From positions 99,807 through 163,806 of the forward strand of contig NZ_RCIQ01000008.1 of the NCBI RefSeq assembly GCF_004000255.1: a DNA stretch of 64,000 bases, read 5' to 3'. Shown here piece after piece: positions 55,810 through 64,000 of this stretch. Positions within the stretch are counted from its first letter, which is position 1. Every line of letters starts with the position of its first letter. Below the pieces are notes generated by a model. That model saw only the letters and a list, made by a program, of their open reading frames with translations. It did not search any database and was not told where the DNA came from. The position numbers and the translations under genes are program-made. The DNA is from Nioella ostreopsis. GTDB taxonomy: Bacteria > Pseudomonadota > Alphaproteobacteria > Rhodobacterales > Rhodobacteraceae.

Positions 55810-57015
55810 TCACACCTGTTCTGTCAGGCTTGCTGTCTTCACTTCGTCGGCGACAATCTCGGCAATCAGACGCGCATCCTCTACCGTGAATGTCAGCGGC
55901 AGACGCATATCCATCAGACCGGACAGGATACGATCCGTATTGGGCAGGCTTTGCGGGCTGGCATAGCGCCAACTGTCGTAGCGAGAGGTGAAGGCCACCG
56001 GTTCGGCCCCGCCAAACCATTTCAGCTCTACACCCCTAGAGCCGCAGCGTTTCAGCACTTCGTCGATCTGTACGGGCGACAGTTCCGGCAACAGAAACTG
56101 GATCGACGAGCCCACGATGCATTCCTCCTCGGGCCGGTCGATCACCTTCAGCCCGGGCGTGTTGCGCAACCCGTCCTCGACAGCACGATAGAGCGCATTC
56201 CAGCGGTCAACCTGACGCGGCAGGTCGGCCAGTTGCGGGCGCAGGATCGCCGCCCGCAGGTTGTCCATGCGGCCCGAGACATTGGGCGTCACCCATTTGA
56301 TCTGCTCGAACGCCTCAGGCGGCGGCGCGGCGCGGTGCCGGGCATAAAGCATGTAGCTGCCCGACAGCATGATCGCGCGGGCCATCAGGTCCGGATCGTC
56401 GGAGGTCAGGATGCCACCCTCGCCGGAGTTCATGTGCTTGTAGGTCTGAGTCGAATAGGCGGCCATGGTGCCATGACGGCCAGAGGGCACGCCCTTCCAG
56501 GCCGCACCCATCGTGTGGGCGCAATCCTCGACCACCTTCACCCCGGCCCCGTCACAGATCTGCATCAACAGCTCCATATCGCAGATATGCCCGCGCATAT
56601 GCGAGAGAAGCAGAACCTTGGCGTCCGTTTCGGCCACCAGCCTCGCAAGGTGATCAAGGTCTATTGTCAGATCATCGGTAACTTCCACGAACACAGGGTC
56701 CGCATTCACCGCCGCAATCGCACCGGGAACCGGGGCGAGCGTGAAACCGTTGGTCAGCACCTTGTCGCCGGATTGCACCCCAAGGGCGCGCAGCGCACAG
56801 CCGATGGCATAGCCGCCAGAGGCCACGGCCAGCGCATATTTCGCCCCGGTGAAGGCTGCGAATTCCTCTTCCAGCAGGGCCGTCTCGGCCACCTCGCCAT
56901 CCGCCACGTTATAGCGGTGCAGACGCCCGCCCTGCATCACGCGCAGCGCCGCCTCGATGCCCGCTTCCGGGATCGGCTCCTGCTGGGTGAAACTGCCTTT
57001 GAAGACTGTGCTCAT
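55810..57015 (-). CDS. DegT/DnrJ/EryC1/StrS-family aminotransferase
   Basis: A 401-residue PLP-dependent enzyme. The PLP Lys is in TYKHMNSGEGG (Lys193), with the cofactor-ring residues in VVEDCAHTMGAAW (about 161-173). The family transaminates keto-sugars for surface glycans or antibiotics, and some members act on cyclitols; no sugar genes lie nearby. ATG at 57015 was used because the conserved sequence begins there. A TTG at 57051, overlapping the phosphatase stop, would add 12 residues. Confidence 0.85.
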   Translation of the reverse strand: MSTVFKGSFTQQEPIPEAGIEAALRVMQGGRLHRYNVADGEVAETALLEEEFAAFTGAKYALAVASGGYAIGCALRALGVQSGDKVLTNGFTLAPVPGAIAAVNADPVFVEVTDDLTIDLDHLARLVAETDAKVLLLSHMRGHICDMELLMQICDGAGVKVVEDCAHTMGAAWKGVPSGRHGTMAAYSTQTYKHMNSGEGGILTSDDPDLMARAIMLSGSYMLYARHRAAPPPEAFEQIKWVTPNVSGRMDNLRAAILRPQLADLPRQVDRWNALYRAVEDGLRNTPGLKVIDRPEEECIVGSSIQFLLPELSPVQIDEVLKRCGSRGVELKWFGGAEPVAFTSRYDSWRYASPQSLPNTDRILSGLMDMRLPLTFTVEDARLIAEIVADEVKTASLTEQV

Positions 57016-57047
57016 GGGGAATGTTGTGGGGTCTGAGGCGGCGTTCG

Positions 57048-57713
57048 TCAATCCAGAAGCTGGCGGGCCAGCCCCGGCATGTCCTCGTAACGATGCAGCA
57101 ATGCCTCGGGCGACAAGGCGACCACCCCTTGCCCAAGCGGTCCGAAGGTCACCAGAACCGAGGGCACCCCGGCAGCGCGGGCGGTTTCCCGGTCGGTGAC
57201 CGTATCGCCAACCAGCAGCGACCGGGCCACATCCCCCCCGGCCCTCTCGACCGACGCCACGAAGGGCGCCGGGTCCGGCTTGCGGGTGGGCAGGGTATCC
57301 GCCCCGATCAGCGACCCGAAAAGGTCCCGCACTCCGAGCCGCGTCAGCAAGGTCTCGGCCAAGCCTTCGGGCTTGTTGGTGCAGACGCCCACGCGGATAC
57401 CGTCCGCCCGCAAGGCCTCGACCGCCGCCACCGCACCGGGATACATCACCGTGTGCACGTCGATCGCCTGCCCATAAGCCTCCAGCAAAATGGGATAGCC
57501 CCGGTCAATCTCTGGCCCCGGCGCGTCATGGCCGAGCCGCTCGAAGCTCAGCGTCAGCATCGCCCGCCCGCCACGCAGCGCCGTGGGGTCATCGCGCCCC
57601 CGTTCCAGCTGCGGCGCATAGCCCATGGCCACCATCGCCGCGTTCCCCGCCGCGATCAGATCGCCGCTGGTATCGGCCAGCGTTCCGTCCAGATCGAAGA
57701 TCACCGTGCGCAT
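57048..57713 (-). CDS. gph: Phosphoglycolate phosphatase (HAD family)
   Basis: A 221-residue HAD hydrolase starting MRTVIFDLDGTLADTSGD, with the DxDGT nucleophile motif, VCTNKPEGL (motif II) and LLVGDTVTDRETARAAG (motif IV). The cap domain type and length fit Gph, which removes 2-phosphoglycolate formed in DNA repair or photorespiration. ATG at 57713 follows AAAAGGGGCAGGC. Other HAD substrates cannot be excluded. Confidence 0.88.
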   Translation of the reverse strand: MRTVIFDLDGTLADTSGDLIAAGNAAMVAMGYAPQLERGRDDPTALRGGRAMLTLSFERLGHDAPGPEIDRGYPILLEAYGQAIDVHTVMYPGAVAAVEALRADGIRVGVCTNKPEGLAETLLTRLGVRDLFGSLIGADTLPTRKPDPAPFVASVERAGGDVARSLLVGDTVTDRETARAAGVPSVLVTFGPLGQGVVALSPEALLHRYEDMPGLARQLLD

Positions 57714-57795
57714 GCCTGCCCCTTTTCCCGTCATTCTTGGCAGGTTTCCGCCTGCGGTTGAAACGATCCGTAAGGGTTTTTGACGACAGCCCGCC

Positions 57796-57823
57796 TTGCG
57801 CCCTTTCCCCGCTTGCTTAATAC
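57796..57823 (+). promoter_or_regulatory. Candidate promoter for glmU-glmS
   Basis: TTGCGC (57796-57801) and TAATAC (57818-57823) are 16 bases apart, ending about 28 bases before the glmU ATG. The -10 is good and the -35 is partial. A stronger -35-like TTGACG (57780) has no suitable partner. Confidence 0.35.
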
Positions 57824-57851
57824 CGGGGGCGAGAAAACGAAAGCAGGTGAC

Positions 57852-59216
57852 ATGCAGTCAGATGAACGGCCTTGCGCCCTTGTGATCCTTGCGGCGGGAC
57901 AGGGCACCCGGATGAACTCCGATCTGCCGAAGGTGCTGCACCCGCTTGGGGGTGCGCCGCTTGTGGTGCATGCGATGGACGCTGGCGCAGCGCTGGCGGC
58001 AGAACGCACCGTGGTCGTGGTGGGTCATGGCGGCGCACTAGTGGAGAAAGCCGTTCGCGCCCATGACGAGGATGCCATCTGCGTCACGCAGAGCGAGCAG
58101 CTCGGCACCGGCCACGCGGTTCTTCAGGCCGCCCCGGCATTGGACGGGTTCGAGGGCGATGTCATCGTGCTTTACGGCGACACGCCTTTCATCTGCGAAG
58201 ACACGCTGGCCCGGATGCTGGCCGCCCGCGCGGATCATGACATCGTGGTGCTTGGCTTCGAGGCCGCCGAACCGGGCCGTTACGGGCGGCTGGTGATGGA
58301 AGGCGATCGGCTGGCCCGCATCGTCGAGGCCAAGGACGCGACACCGGACGAACTGGCCATAACGCTCTGCAACTCCGGCCTGATGGCCGCCGATGCCACG
58401 ACGCTGATAGCGCTGCTGGCAAAGGTCGGCAACGACAACGCCTCGGGCGAATACTACCTGACGGATGTGCCCGCCATCGCCGCCACCAAGGGCCTGACCG
58501 CCACCGCCGTCACCTGCGACGAAGCGGAAACGCTCGGCATCAACACGCGCGCGGAACTGGCCGGGGCCGAGGCGCTCTTCCAGCGCCGCAAACGGGCCGA
58601 GGTGCTGGACGGCGGCGTCACAATGACCGCGCCCGACACGGTCTTTTTCGCCTATGACAGCTGGATCGGGCGCGATGTGGTGATCGAACCGCATGTGGTC
58701 TTCGGCCCCGGCGTGACCGTGGAAAACGAGGCCACCATCAGGGCGTTCTCTCATCTCGAAGGCTGCCACCTTGGCGCACGCACCATCGTCGGGCCTTATG
58801 CCCGCCTGCGCCCCGGCGCGGAACTGGGCAATGACGCAAGGATCGGCAATTTCGTGGAAGTGAAAGCCGCCGAGATCGGCGAGGGCGCCAAGGTCAACCA
58901 CCTCAGCTATATCGGCGACGCCGAGATCGGCGAGGGCAGCAATATCGGCGCGGGCACCATCACCTGCAATTATGACGGCGTCTTCAAGCACCGCACCACC
59001 GTAGGCCGCGATGTCTTCATCGGGTCGAACACGATGCTGGTCGCGCCCGTGACTGTCGGCAATGGCGCGATGACCGGTTCCGGCTCCGTCATCACACGTG
59101 ACGTGCCCGCAGGCGACATGGCCCTTGGGCGCGCCAAGCAGGTCAATAAAACGGGGCTCGGCGCCCGGCTCATGGCGCGGTTGCGCGCGATGAAGGCAGA
59201 AAAGAAGGGGCAATAG
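57852..59216 (+). CDS. glmU: Bifunctional GlmU (UDP-GlcNAc synthesis)
   Basis: Acetylates glucosamine-1-phosphate and then attaches UMP to give UDP-GlcNAc for peptidoglycan and lipid A. The 454-residue protein has the uridyltransferase loop LAAGQGTRMNSDLPK (about residues 13-27) and a left-handed beta-helix acetyltransferase from about 250, with VNHLSYIGDAEIGEGSNIGAGTITCNYDG. ATG at 57852 follows AGGTGAC. glmS starts two bases after its stop, so hexosamine synthesis is made from one transcript. Confidence 0.96.
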   Translation: MQSDERPCALVILAAGQGTRMNSDLPKVLHPLGGAPLVVHAMDAGAALAAERTVVVVGHGGALVEKAVRAHDEDAICVTQSEQLGTGHAVLQAAPALDGFEGDVIVLYGDTPFICEDTLARMLAARADHDIVVLGFEAAEPGRYGRLVMEGDRLARIVEAKDATPDELAITLCNSGLMAADATTLIALLAKVGNDNASGEYYLTDVPAIAATKGLTATAVTCDEAETLGINTRAELAGAEALFQRRKRAEVLDGGVTMTAPDTVFFAYDSWIGRDVVIEPHVVFGPGVTVENEATIRAFSHLEGCHLGARTIVGPYARLRPGAELGNDARIGNFVEVKAAEIGEGAKVNHLSYIGDAEIGEGSNIGAGTITCNYDGVFKHRTTVGRDVFIGSNTMLVAPVTVGNGAMTGSGSVITRDVPAGDMALGRAKQVNKTGLGARLMARLRAMKAEKKGQ

Positions 59217-59218
59217 CA

Positions 59219-61036
59219 ATGTGCGGCATCGTCGGAGTTCTTGGCGACCACGAGGTCGCGCCCATTCTGGTCGAATCCCTCAAACGGCTGGAATATCGCG
59301 GCTATGACAGCGCCGGGATCGCCACGGTGAACGACGGCCGCCTCGACCGCCGCCGTGCCGTGGGCAAGCTGGTGAACCTGTCGGACCTTCTGGTGCACGA
59401 GCCCCTGCGCGGCAAATCCGGCATCGGCCACACAAGGTGGGCCACCCATGGCGCGCCGACCGTCGCCAACGCCCACCCCCATCAGGCGGGCCGCGTCGCC
59501 GTCGTGCACAACGGCATCATCGAGAATTATCGCGAGTTGCGAGAGGACCTCGCCACCAAGGGCATCGGCTTTTCCACCGATACCGACACCGAAACCATCG
59601 CGCTGCTTTGCGAACACTTGCTCGACACCGGCCTCGCCCCCCGCGCCGCCGCACGCGAAACCCTGCGCCGGCTGGAAGGCGCCTTCGCGCTGGCCTTCCT
59701 CTTCGACGGCGAGGACGATCTGATCGTCGCCGCCCGCCGGGGCAGCCCGCTCGCCGTGGGCCATGGCGAGGGTGAGATGTTCGTGGGCTCCGACGCCATC
59801 GCTCTGGCACCCATGACCGACCGGGTCACCTATCTGGAGGAAGGCGACTACGCCTATGTCACCCGCACCGGTGTGGAAATCTTCGACCAGGAAGACCGCC
59901 CCGCCAACCGCGAGATCCGCAAGATCGCCGCACAGGCCGCCCAGATCGACAAGGGCGGGCACAAGCATTTCATGGCCAAGGAGGTGTTTGAACAGCCCGT
60001 GGTTCTGGCCGAATGCCTCGCGCATTACTCCAGCGGCGATACGGTAGAGATCCCCGAAGGCGCGGTCGATTTCACCGACACCGACCGGCTGATCCTCGTG
60101 GCCTGCGGCACCGCCAACTACGCCTGCCTCGTCGCCAAATACTGGTTCGAGCAGCTCGCCGGCCTGCCCTGCGACGTCGATATCGCCAGCGAATTCCGCT
60201 ACCGCGAACCGCCCGTCTCGGACCGCGCCACCGCGCTTTTCGTCAGCCAGTCGGGCGAAACCGCCGACACGCTGGCGGCGCTGCGCTACTGCGAGGGCAA
60301 GGCCGCGCGCATCCTTTCTGTGGTCAATGTCCCCGAAAGCTCCATCGCCCGCGAAAGCGATCTGGCGCTGCCGATCATGGCGGGGGTGGAGGTGGGCGTC
60401 GCCTCCACCAAAGCCTTCGTCTGCCAACTGGCGGTTCTGGCCAACCTCGCCATCCTCGCCGCCCGTCAGAAGGGCCGCATCGATGCCGCGCGCGAGGCGG
60501 AATTGCTGGCGCAGCTGCGCGGCCTTCCCGGTCTCATCAACCAGGCGCTGGCGCTGGAGGATCAGATCAAGCGCCACACCGGCGCCCTCTCCCGCGCGCA
60601 GACCGTCCTGTTCCTCGGTCGCGGCGCGATGTTCCCGCTAGCGCTGGAAGGCGCGCTGAAACTCAAGGAAATCAGCTATATCCACGCCGAGGGCTACGCG
60701 AGCGGAGAGCTAAAACACGGGCCCATTGCGCTTGTCGACAAGACGGTACCCGTGGTGGTCATGGCCCCCACCGACGCGCTTTTCGACAAGACCGTCAGCA
60801 ACATGCAGGAGGTCATGGCGCGCGAAGGTCAGGTCTGGCTGGTGACCGATGCGGCGGGGTCTTCCATGGCGCGCGAAGGCGTCTGGCAGACGCTGGTGAT
60901 GCCCAATGTGGACCCGATCTTCGCCCCCATCCTCTATTCCATCCCGGCGCAGCTCATCGCATATCACACCGCCGTGCATAAGGGCACCGATGTGGACCAG
61001 CCGAGGAACCTCGCAAAATCCGTGACGGTCGAATGA
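59219..61036 (+). CDS. glmS: Glucosamine-fructose-6-phosphate aminotransferase
   Basis: Makes glucosamine-6-phosphate from fructose-6-phosphate and glutamine. The 605-residue protein begins MCGIVG; Cys2 is the glutaminase nucleophile after removal of Met. RWATHG and HNGIIENY belong to the glutaminase domain, and two SIS isomerase domains follow (SQSGETADTLAALR, LEGALKLKEISYIHAE). The last residues SVTVE match the usual C-terminal tail. No glmS ribozyme-like leader is possible given the two-base gap to glmU. Confidence 0.97.
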   Translation: MCGIVGVLGDHEVAPILVESLKRLEYRGYDSAGIATVNDGRLDRRRAVGKLVNLSDLLVHEPLRGKSGIGHTRWATHGAPTVANAHPHQAGRVAVVHNGIIENYRELREDLATKGIGFSTDTDTETIALLCEHLLDTGLAPRAAARETLRRLEGAFALAFLFDGEDDLIVAARRGSPLAVGHGEGEMFVGSDAIALAPMTDRVTYLEEGDYAYVTRTGVEIFDQEDRPANREIRKIAAQAAQIDKGGHKHFMAKEVFEQPVVLAECLAHYSSGDTVEIPEGAVDFTDTDRLILVACGTANYACLVAKYWFEQLAGLPCDVDIASEFRYREPPVSDRATALFVSQSGETADTLAALRYCEGKAARILSVVNVPESSIARESDLALPIMAGVEVGVASTKAFVCQLAVLANLAILAARQKGRIDAAREAELLAQLRGLPGLINQALALEDQIKRHTGALSRAQTVLFLGRGAMFPLALEGALKLKEISYIHAEGYASGELKHGPIALVDKTVPVVVMAPTDALFDKTVSNMQEVMAREGQVWLVTDAAGSSMAREGVWQTLVMPNVDPIFAPILYSIPAQLIAYHTAVHKGTDVDQPRNLAKSVTVE

Positions 61037-61713
61037 CGCCGGAAGACGCGCTCGCCGCGCTTGAGGCGCAGGCCGACCAGGACCGGGCGGCGCAGATGCA
61101 CGCTTATCACAAGATCGACCGGCCATACCTGGGCCTGTCGAACGAGGTCTGCAACGCGCTGGCGGCGGAGTGGCGCAAAACCCTCCCGCTGGAAGATCGC
61201 CTGTCGCTCGCCGATGCGCTCTGGCAGACGAACATCTTCGAGGCCCGGATCACGGCGGCGAAACTGCTTGTACAGGCGCGGATCAGGCCCGAGGACGACA
61301 GCACCTGGCAACTGATCCAGTCGCGGCTCCCCGATTTCGACAGTTGGGCCATCGCCGATGCGGTTGCCATGGCCGGTCAGCGCAGGCTCACCGCCGACCC
61401 CACCCGCCTTGATACGGTCGAAAGCTGGACCACCTCCGATCACCTCTGGACGCGCCGCGCCGCCCTCGTCTTCACCCTGCCCTGGACGAAACAGCGCCAC
61501 CCCAAGCCCGAGGAGACCGCCGCGCGCGAGCGCATCCTCACCTGGGCCGCCACCTATACCGAAGACCCGGAGTGGTTCATCCAGAAGGCCGTGGCCTGGT
61601 GGCTGCGGGACCTCTCGAAGAAAGACCCCGCGCGCACACGGGCTTTCCTCGCCGAGAACGGGGAAAAGATGAAACCCTTCGCAGCCAGGGAAGCCGCCAA
61701 ATACCTGACCTAA
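61033..61713 (+). CDS. DNA alkylation repair (AlkD-like) HEAT-repeat protein
   Basis: A 226-residue all-helical protein of the AlkD glycosylase family, which removes alkylated bases by stacking against DNA. Family features seen are SRLPDFDSWAIADAVA, and ESWTTSDHLWTRRAALVFTL with the conserved Trp-Arg-Arg. The ATG overlaps the glmS stop as ATGA, so it is translated from the glmU-glmS message, a pairing with no obvious functional logic. Confidence 0.88.
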   Translation: MTPEDALAALEAQADQDRAAQMHAYHKIDRPYLGLSNEVCNALAAEWRKTLPLEDRLSLADALWQTNIFEARITAAKLLVQARIRPEDDSTWQLIQSRLPDFDSWAIADAVAMAGQRRLTADPTRLDTVESWTTSDHLWTRRAALVFTLPWTKQRHPKPEETAARERILTWAATYTEDPEWFIQKAVAWWLRDLSKKDPARTRAFLAENGEKMKPFAAREAAKYLT

Positions 61714-61726
61714 CGGGACCAGGACC

Positions 61727-61801
61727 GCGAGTCGGGTCCGGGTCAAGGCGCGCGAATGCGCCCGCCGAAGGCGGCTTGGCCTTGACGCGGACCCGACTCG
61801 C
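61727..61801. repeat. 23-base inverted repeat with inner hairpins
   Basis: Arms at 61727-61749 (starting GCGAGTCGGGTCCG) and 61779-61801 (ending CGGACCCGACTCGC) match at 22 of 23 positions. The loop can itself fold as GCGC/GCGC and CCGCC/GGCGG, giving a branched structure. It lies 13 bases past the alkylation-repair stop and between convergent genes, so it may terminate transcription from either side, but there is no T-run. Confidence 0.85.
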
Positions 61802-61849
61802 ACACAGCCTCGAAAAGGTCCTGTGACGGGACAGATCCCGGCAACAGGA

Positions 61850-61917
61850 CCTCTCAGCAGACAGGTGCCGCCTCTCAGCCCGCGACCCGTTCACAACCTG
61901 CAGACCGCACCTCTCAG
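61850..61917 (+). repeat. Three direct copies of CCTCTCAG
   Basis: CCTCTCAG occurs at 61850-61857, 61871-61878 and 61910-61917, twice preceded by GC or GA and followed by C or A-rich bases. Spacing is 21 and 39 bases. No reading frame of note covers it. The significance is unclear and it may be chance in a low-complexity gap. Confidence 0.35.
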
Positions 61918-62003
61918 ATATCCCGTGGCAACGCGGCCCGACGAGGGCCCCGAAGGGGCTTGAGGAGGGGCGCTCCCGCCGCGACGGCGCAAGCCGGCGC
62001 AAG

Positions 62004-62975
62004 TCACACGACCGGCACACCCCCCTCCAGCACGGTGCGGAACCAGCCCATGTCGATATTGCCCCCCGACAGGATCACCCCCACCTTCTTGCCCGCCATC
62101 CGCTCCCGCTCCTGCATCAGGGCGGCCAGAGGCGCGGCCCCGGCCCCTTCGGCCAGGTTATGCGTGGCGGTGTAGTAAAGCCGCATGGCGTCCGCGATAT
62201 CTTCCTCGCTGACGCTCACGATCCGCGCCGCCCCGCGCCCATAGATGTCGAACGCCTCTTTCACCGGCACCCGCACCGCCATTCCGTCGGCAAAGGTCCG
62301 GGCCGAGTTCGTTTCCACCATGGCTCCCGCCTCATAGGACAGTTTCGCCGTCTGCGCGTGGTCCGACACGACGCCCACGACCTCGGTTTTCAACCCAAAC
62401 GCATCGCGCGCCAGGATGGTCCCGCAGATGCCGGACCCGCAACCAATGGGCACATAGACCGTGTCGAGATCCTTCAGGGCGGAAAAGAGCTCATACCCAT
62501 AGGTCGCCACGCCCCGCACCAGCTCCTTGTGGAAGGGCGGCACAACGCTCAGCCCCTCGGCCTCGGCCACCCGCATCGCCTCCACCTTGGCGGTGTCGAA
62601 ATCCTCTCCGAACTCCACCAGTTCCGCGCCATAGCCCCGCATCGCCGCGTTCTTTTCCACCGAATTGCCATGCGGCACGTAAACCAGCGCCCTCAATCCC
62701 GCCGCCGTCGCCGCCCGCGCCTGGCTTTGCCCATGATTGCCGCGCGTCGCGGTGCAGATGCCGGGGCTGTCGGGATGCTCCCGCCGCAGCCAGTCCATGA
62801 AGGTGATCCCGCCGCGCACCTTGAAGGCCCCCGTGGGCGCGTGATTCTCATGCTTGACCCAGACCTCCGCCCCGGTTGCGGCAGACAGCCCCGGCCAGTG
62901 ATATTGTGGCGTCGGCGACATCTGCCCATGCACCAGTGCCGCCGCTGACTCCAGCTCGTCCCGTGTAAACCGCAT
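62004..62975 (-). CDS. Threonine dehydratase-like PLP enzyme
   Basis: A 323-residue fold-type II PLP enzyme. The PLP Lys is in TGAFKVRGG (Lys52), with the phosphate loop GCGSGICG (about 177-184) and [11 protein letters not shown] (about 75-85). Size without an ACT domain matches catabolic threonine/serine dehydratases that make 2-oxobutyrate or pyruvate and ammonia; a racemase or hydroxyaspartate dehydratase relative is possible. ATG at 62975 follows GGAGGGTGAGCG. It is divergent from lysC. Confidence 0.85.
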   Translation of the reverse strand: MRFTRDELESAAALVHGQMSPTPQYHWPGLSAATGAEVWVKHENHAPTGAFKVRGGITFMDWLRREHPDSPGICTATRGNHGQSQARAATAAGLRALVYVPHGNSVEKNAAMRGYGAELVEFGEDFDTAKVEAMRVAEAEGLSVVPPFHKELVRGVATYGYELFSALKDLDTVYVPIGCGSGICGTILARDAFGLKTEVVGVVSDHAQTAKLSYEAGAMVETNSARTFADGMAVRVPVKEAFDIYGRGAARIVSVSEEDIADAMRLYYTATHNLAEGAGAAPLAALMQERERMAGKKVGVILSGGNIDMGWFRTVLEGGVPVV

Positions 62976-63091
62976 CGCTCACCCTCCGCATGTGTGTTTG
63001 GCCGCACCCTAGCCCCGCTTCCGGCCCTTGTCAGGCCCCCCGCGCACCCGTAATAAGCGCGCGATACTCAAAGGGGGACGGCTGGAAACCC

Positions 63092-64000
63092 ATGCCCATT
63101 CTCGTGATGAAATTCGGCGGCACTTCCGTCGCCACGCTCGACCGCATCCGCCGCGCCGCCAAGCGCGTGGGGCGCGAGGTTGCCAATGGCTATGACGTGA
63201 TCGTCATCGTCTCGGCCATGTCCGGCGAAACCAACAAGCTTGTGGGCTTTGTCGAGGAAACCTCGCATCTCTACGACGCCCGCGAATATGATGCCGTGGT
63301 CAGCTCGGGCGAGAACGTGACCGCGGGCCTCATGGCGCTGACCTTGCAGGAAATGGACGTGCCCGCGCGCAGCTGGCAGGGCTGGCAGGTGCCGCTCATT
63401 ACCACCTCGGCCCATGCCTCCGCTCGGATCGAGGAAATCCCGACCGACAATATCAACGCCAAGTTCGGCGAGGGCATGAAAGTGGCCGTGGTCGCGGGCT
63501 TTCAGGGCATCAGCCCCGAGGGCCGGATCACCACGCTTGGCCGGGGCGGATCGGACACCACCGCCGTCGCTTTCGCCGCCGCCTTTGGCGCGGAGCGCTG
63601 CGACATCTATACCGATGTGGACGGGGTCTACACCACCGACCCGCGCATCTGCGACAAGGCCCGCAAGCTCGACCGCATTGCTTTCGAGGAAATGCTGGAA
63701 CTGGCCTCGCTCGGGGCCAAGGTCTTGCAGACCCGCTCGGTCGAGCTGGCAATGAAATACAAGGTGCGCCTTCGGGTGCTGAGCTCCTTTGAGGAGCAGT
63801 CGGACGAGGCCGGAACCCTCGTCTGCGATGAGGAGGACGTCATGGAAGCCAACGCAGTTGCAGGTGTCGCCTATTCCAAGGATGAAGCGAAAGTCACCCT
63901 GGTCTCGGTCGCCGACCGCCCCGGCGTCTCCGCCGCCATCTTCGGCCCGCTGGCCGAGGCGGGGGTGAACGTGGACATGATCGTGCAGAACATCTCGGAA
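63092..64000 (+). CDS. lysC: Aspartokinase, 3' end beyond window
   Basis: Phosphorylates aspartate at the entry to lysine, threonine and methionine synthesis. The first 303 codons are present, with no stop before the edge. [14 protein letters not shown] (residues 1-14) is the nucleotide-binding start, [19 protein letters not shown] (about 150-168) the second kinase motif, and the ACT regulatory domain begins near residue 265 ([11 protein letters not shown]...). ATG at 63092 follows GGAAACCC. The ACT domain implies feedback control, as in normal LysC. Confidence 0.95.
   Translation, partial: MPILVMKFGGTSVATLDRIRRAAKRVGREVANGYDVIVIVSAMSGETNKLVGFVEETSHLYDAREYDAVVSSGENVTAGLMALTLQEMDVPARSWQGWQVPLITTSAHASARIEEIPTDNINAKFGEGMKVAVVAGFQGISPEGRITTLGRGGSDTTAVAFAAAFGAERCDIYTDVDGVYTTDPRICDKARKLDRIAFEEMLELASLGAKVLQTRSVELAMKYKVRLRVLSSFEEQSDEAGTLVCDEEDVMEANAVAGVAYSKDEAKVTLVSVADRPGVSAAIFGPLAEAGVNVDMIVQNISE

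Noticed and set aside
57048..59219. glmS ribozyme or riboswitch ahead of glmS
   Set aside because: glmS begins two bases after glmU, leaving no leader; regulation would have to act through glmU or post-transcriptionally.

Overview
The window reads as chromosome from a high-GC alphaproteobacterium, most likely a marine Rhodobacteraceae (Roseobacter-group) member. Evidence: gene content and order (complete nuo cluster with Rhodobacterales-type accessory genes followed by birA-coaX-rnj; surE-pcm-lipoprotein; tatABC), NuoE with an extra C-terminal helix-hairpin-helix-like domain, ThyX, a Hint-domain protein, and widespread ATGA/TGATG/GTGA start-stop overlaps. This is recognition by eye; no database search was run.

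Layout. 0-7.3 kb, mostly plus strand: thyX, an AT-rich island with a membrane-anchored Mrr-type nuclease, a 640-base repeat-rich gap, serS, a TspO-like membrane protein, and surE-pcm-lipoprotein. 7.3-11.0 kb, minus strand: tatA-tatB-tatC-ATPase operon and a lone iron-type ABC ATPase. 11.0-11.75 kb: no gene. 11.75-19.0 kb: an atypical short-chain dehydrogenase, a Hint protein, prfC, a secreted hypothetical, a DEAD-box helicase, and a non-haem iron oxygenase related to amino-acid halogenases. 18.6-22.2 kb, minus strand: small gene, rnj, coaX, birA, running on from nuo.

22.2-45.6 kb is the core: all fourteen complex I genes in the order nuoA-B-C-D-E-F-G-H-I-J-K-L-M-N (minus strand, starting at 45.5 kb), interrupted by about 15 accessory genes. 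These include a sulfotransferase between nuoC and nuoD, a methyltransferase, two stand-alone proteins sharing the helix-hairpin-helix-like tail of NuoE, several small membrane or secreted proteins, and a 30-residue membrane peptide between nuoJ and nuoK. A terminator-like hairpin lies upstream of the nuoF part of the cluster.

46.0-55.8 kb, minus strand: a leucine/isovalerate catabolic cluster (ivd, mccB, mccA, 3-methylglutaconyl-CoA hydratase, HMG-CoA lyase, with ASCH, GST, monooxygenase and PhyH neighbours). It contains a divergent hicAB toxin-antitoxin pair and three sets of AT-rich palindromes with near-identical geometry. 55.8-64 kb: sugar aminotransferase, phosphoglycolate phosphatase, glmU-glmS-DNA alkylation repair (plus strand), a threonine dehydratase-like enzyme, and the start of lysC, cut by the window end.

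Most notable: (1) the AT-rich palindromes (11-base arms, 2-base spacer) whose arm sequences differ but stay complementary; (2) exact four-unit arrays of an 11-base G-tract repeat at 2.3 kb and 46.0 kb, the second preceded by five tandem hairpins; (3) the helix-hairpin-helix-like domain occurring three times inside the complex I cluster; (4) unlisted small or displaced genes within nuo.
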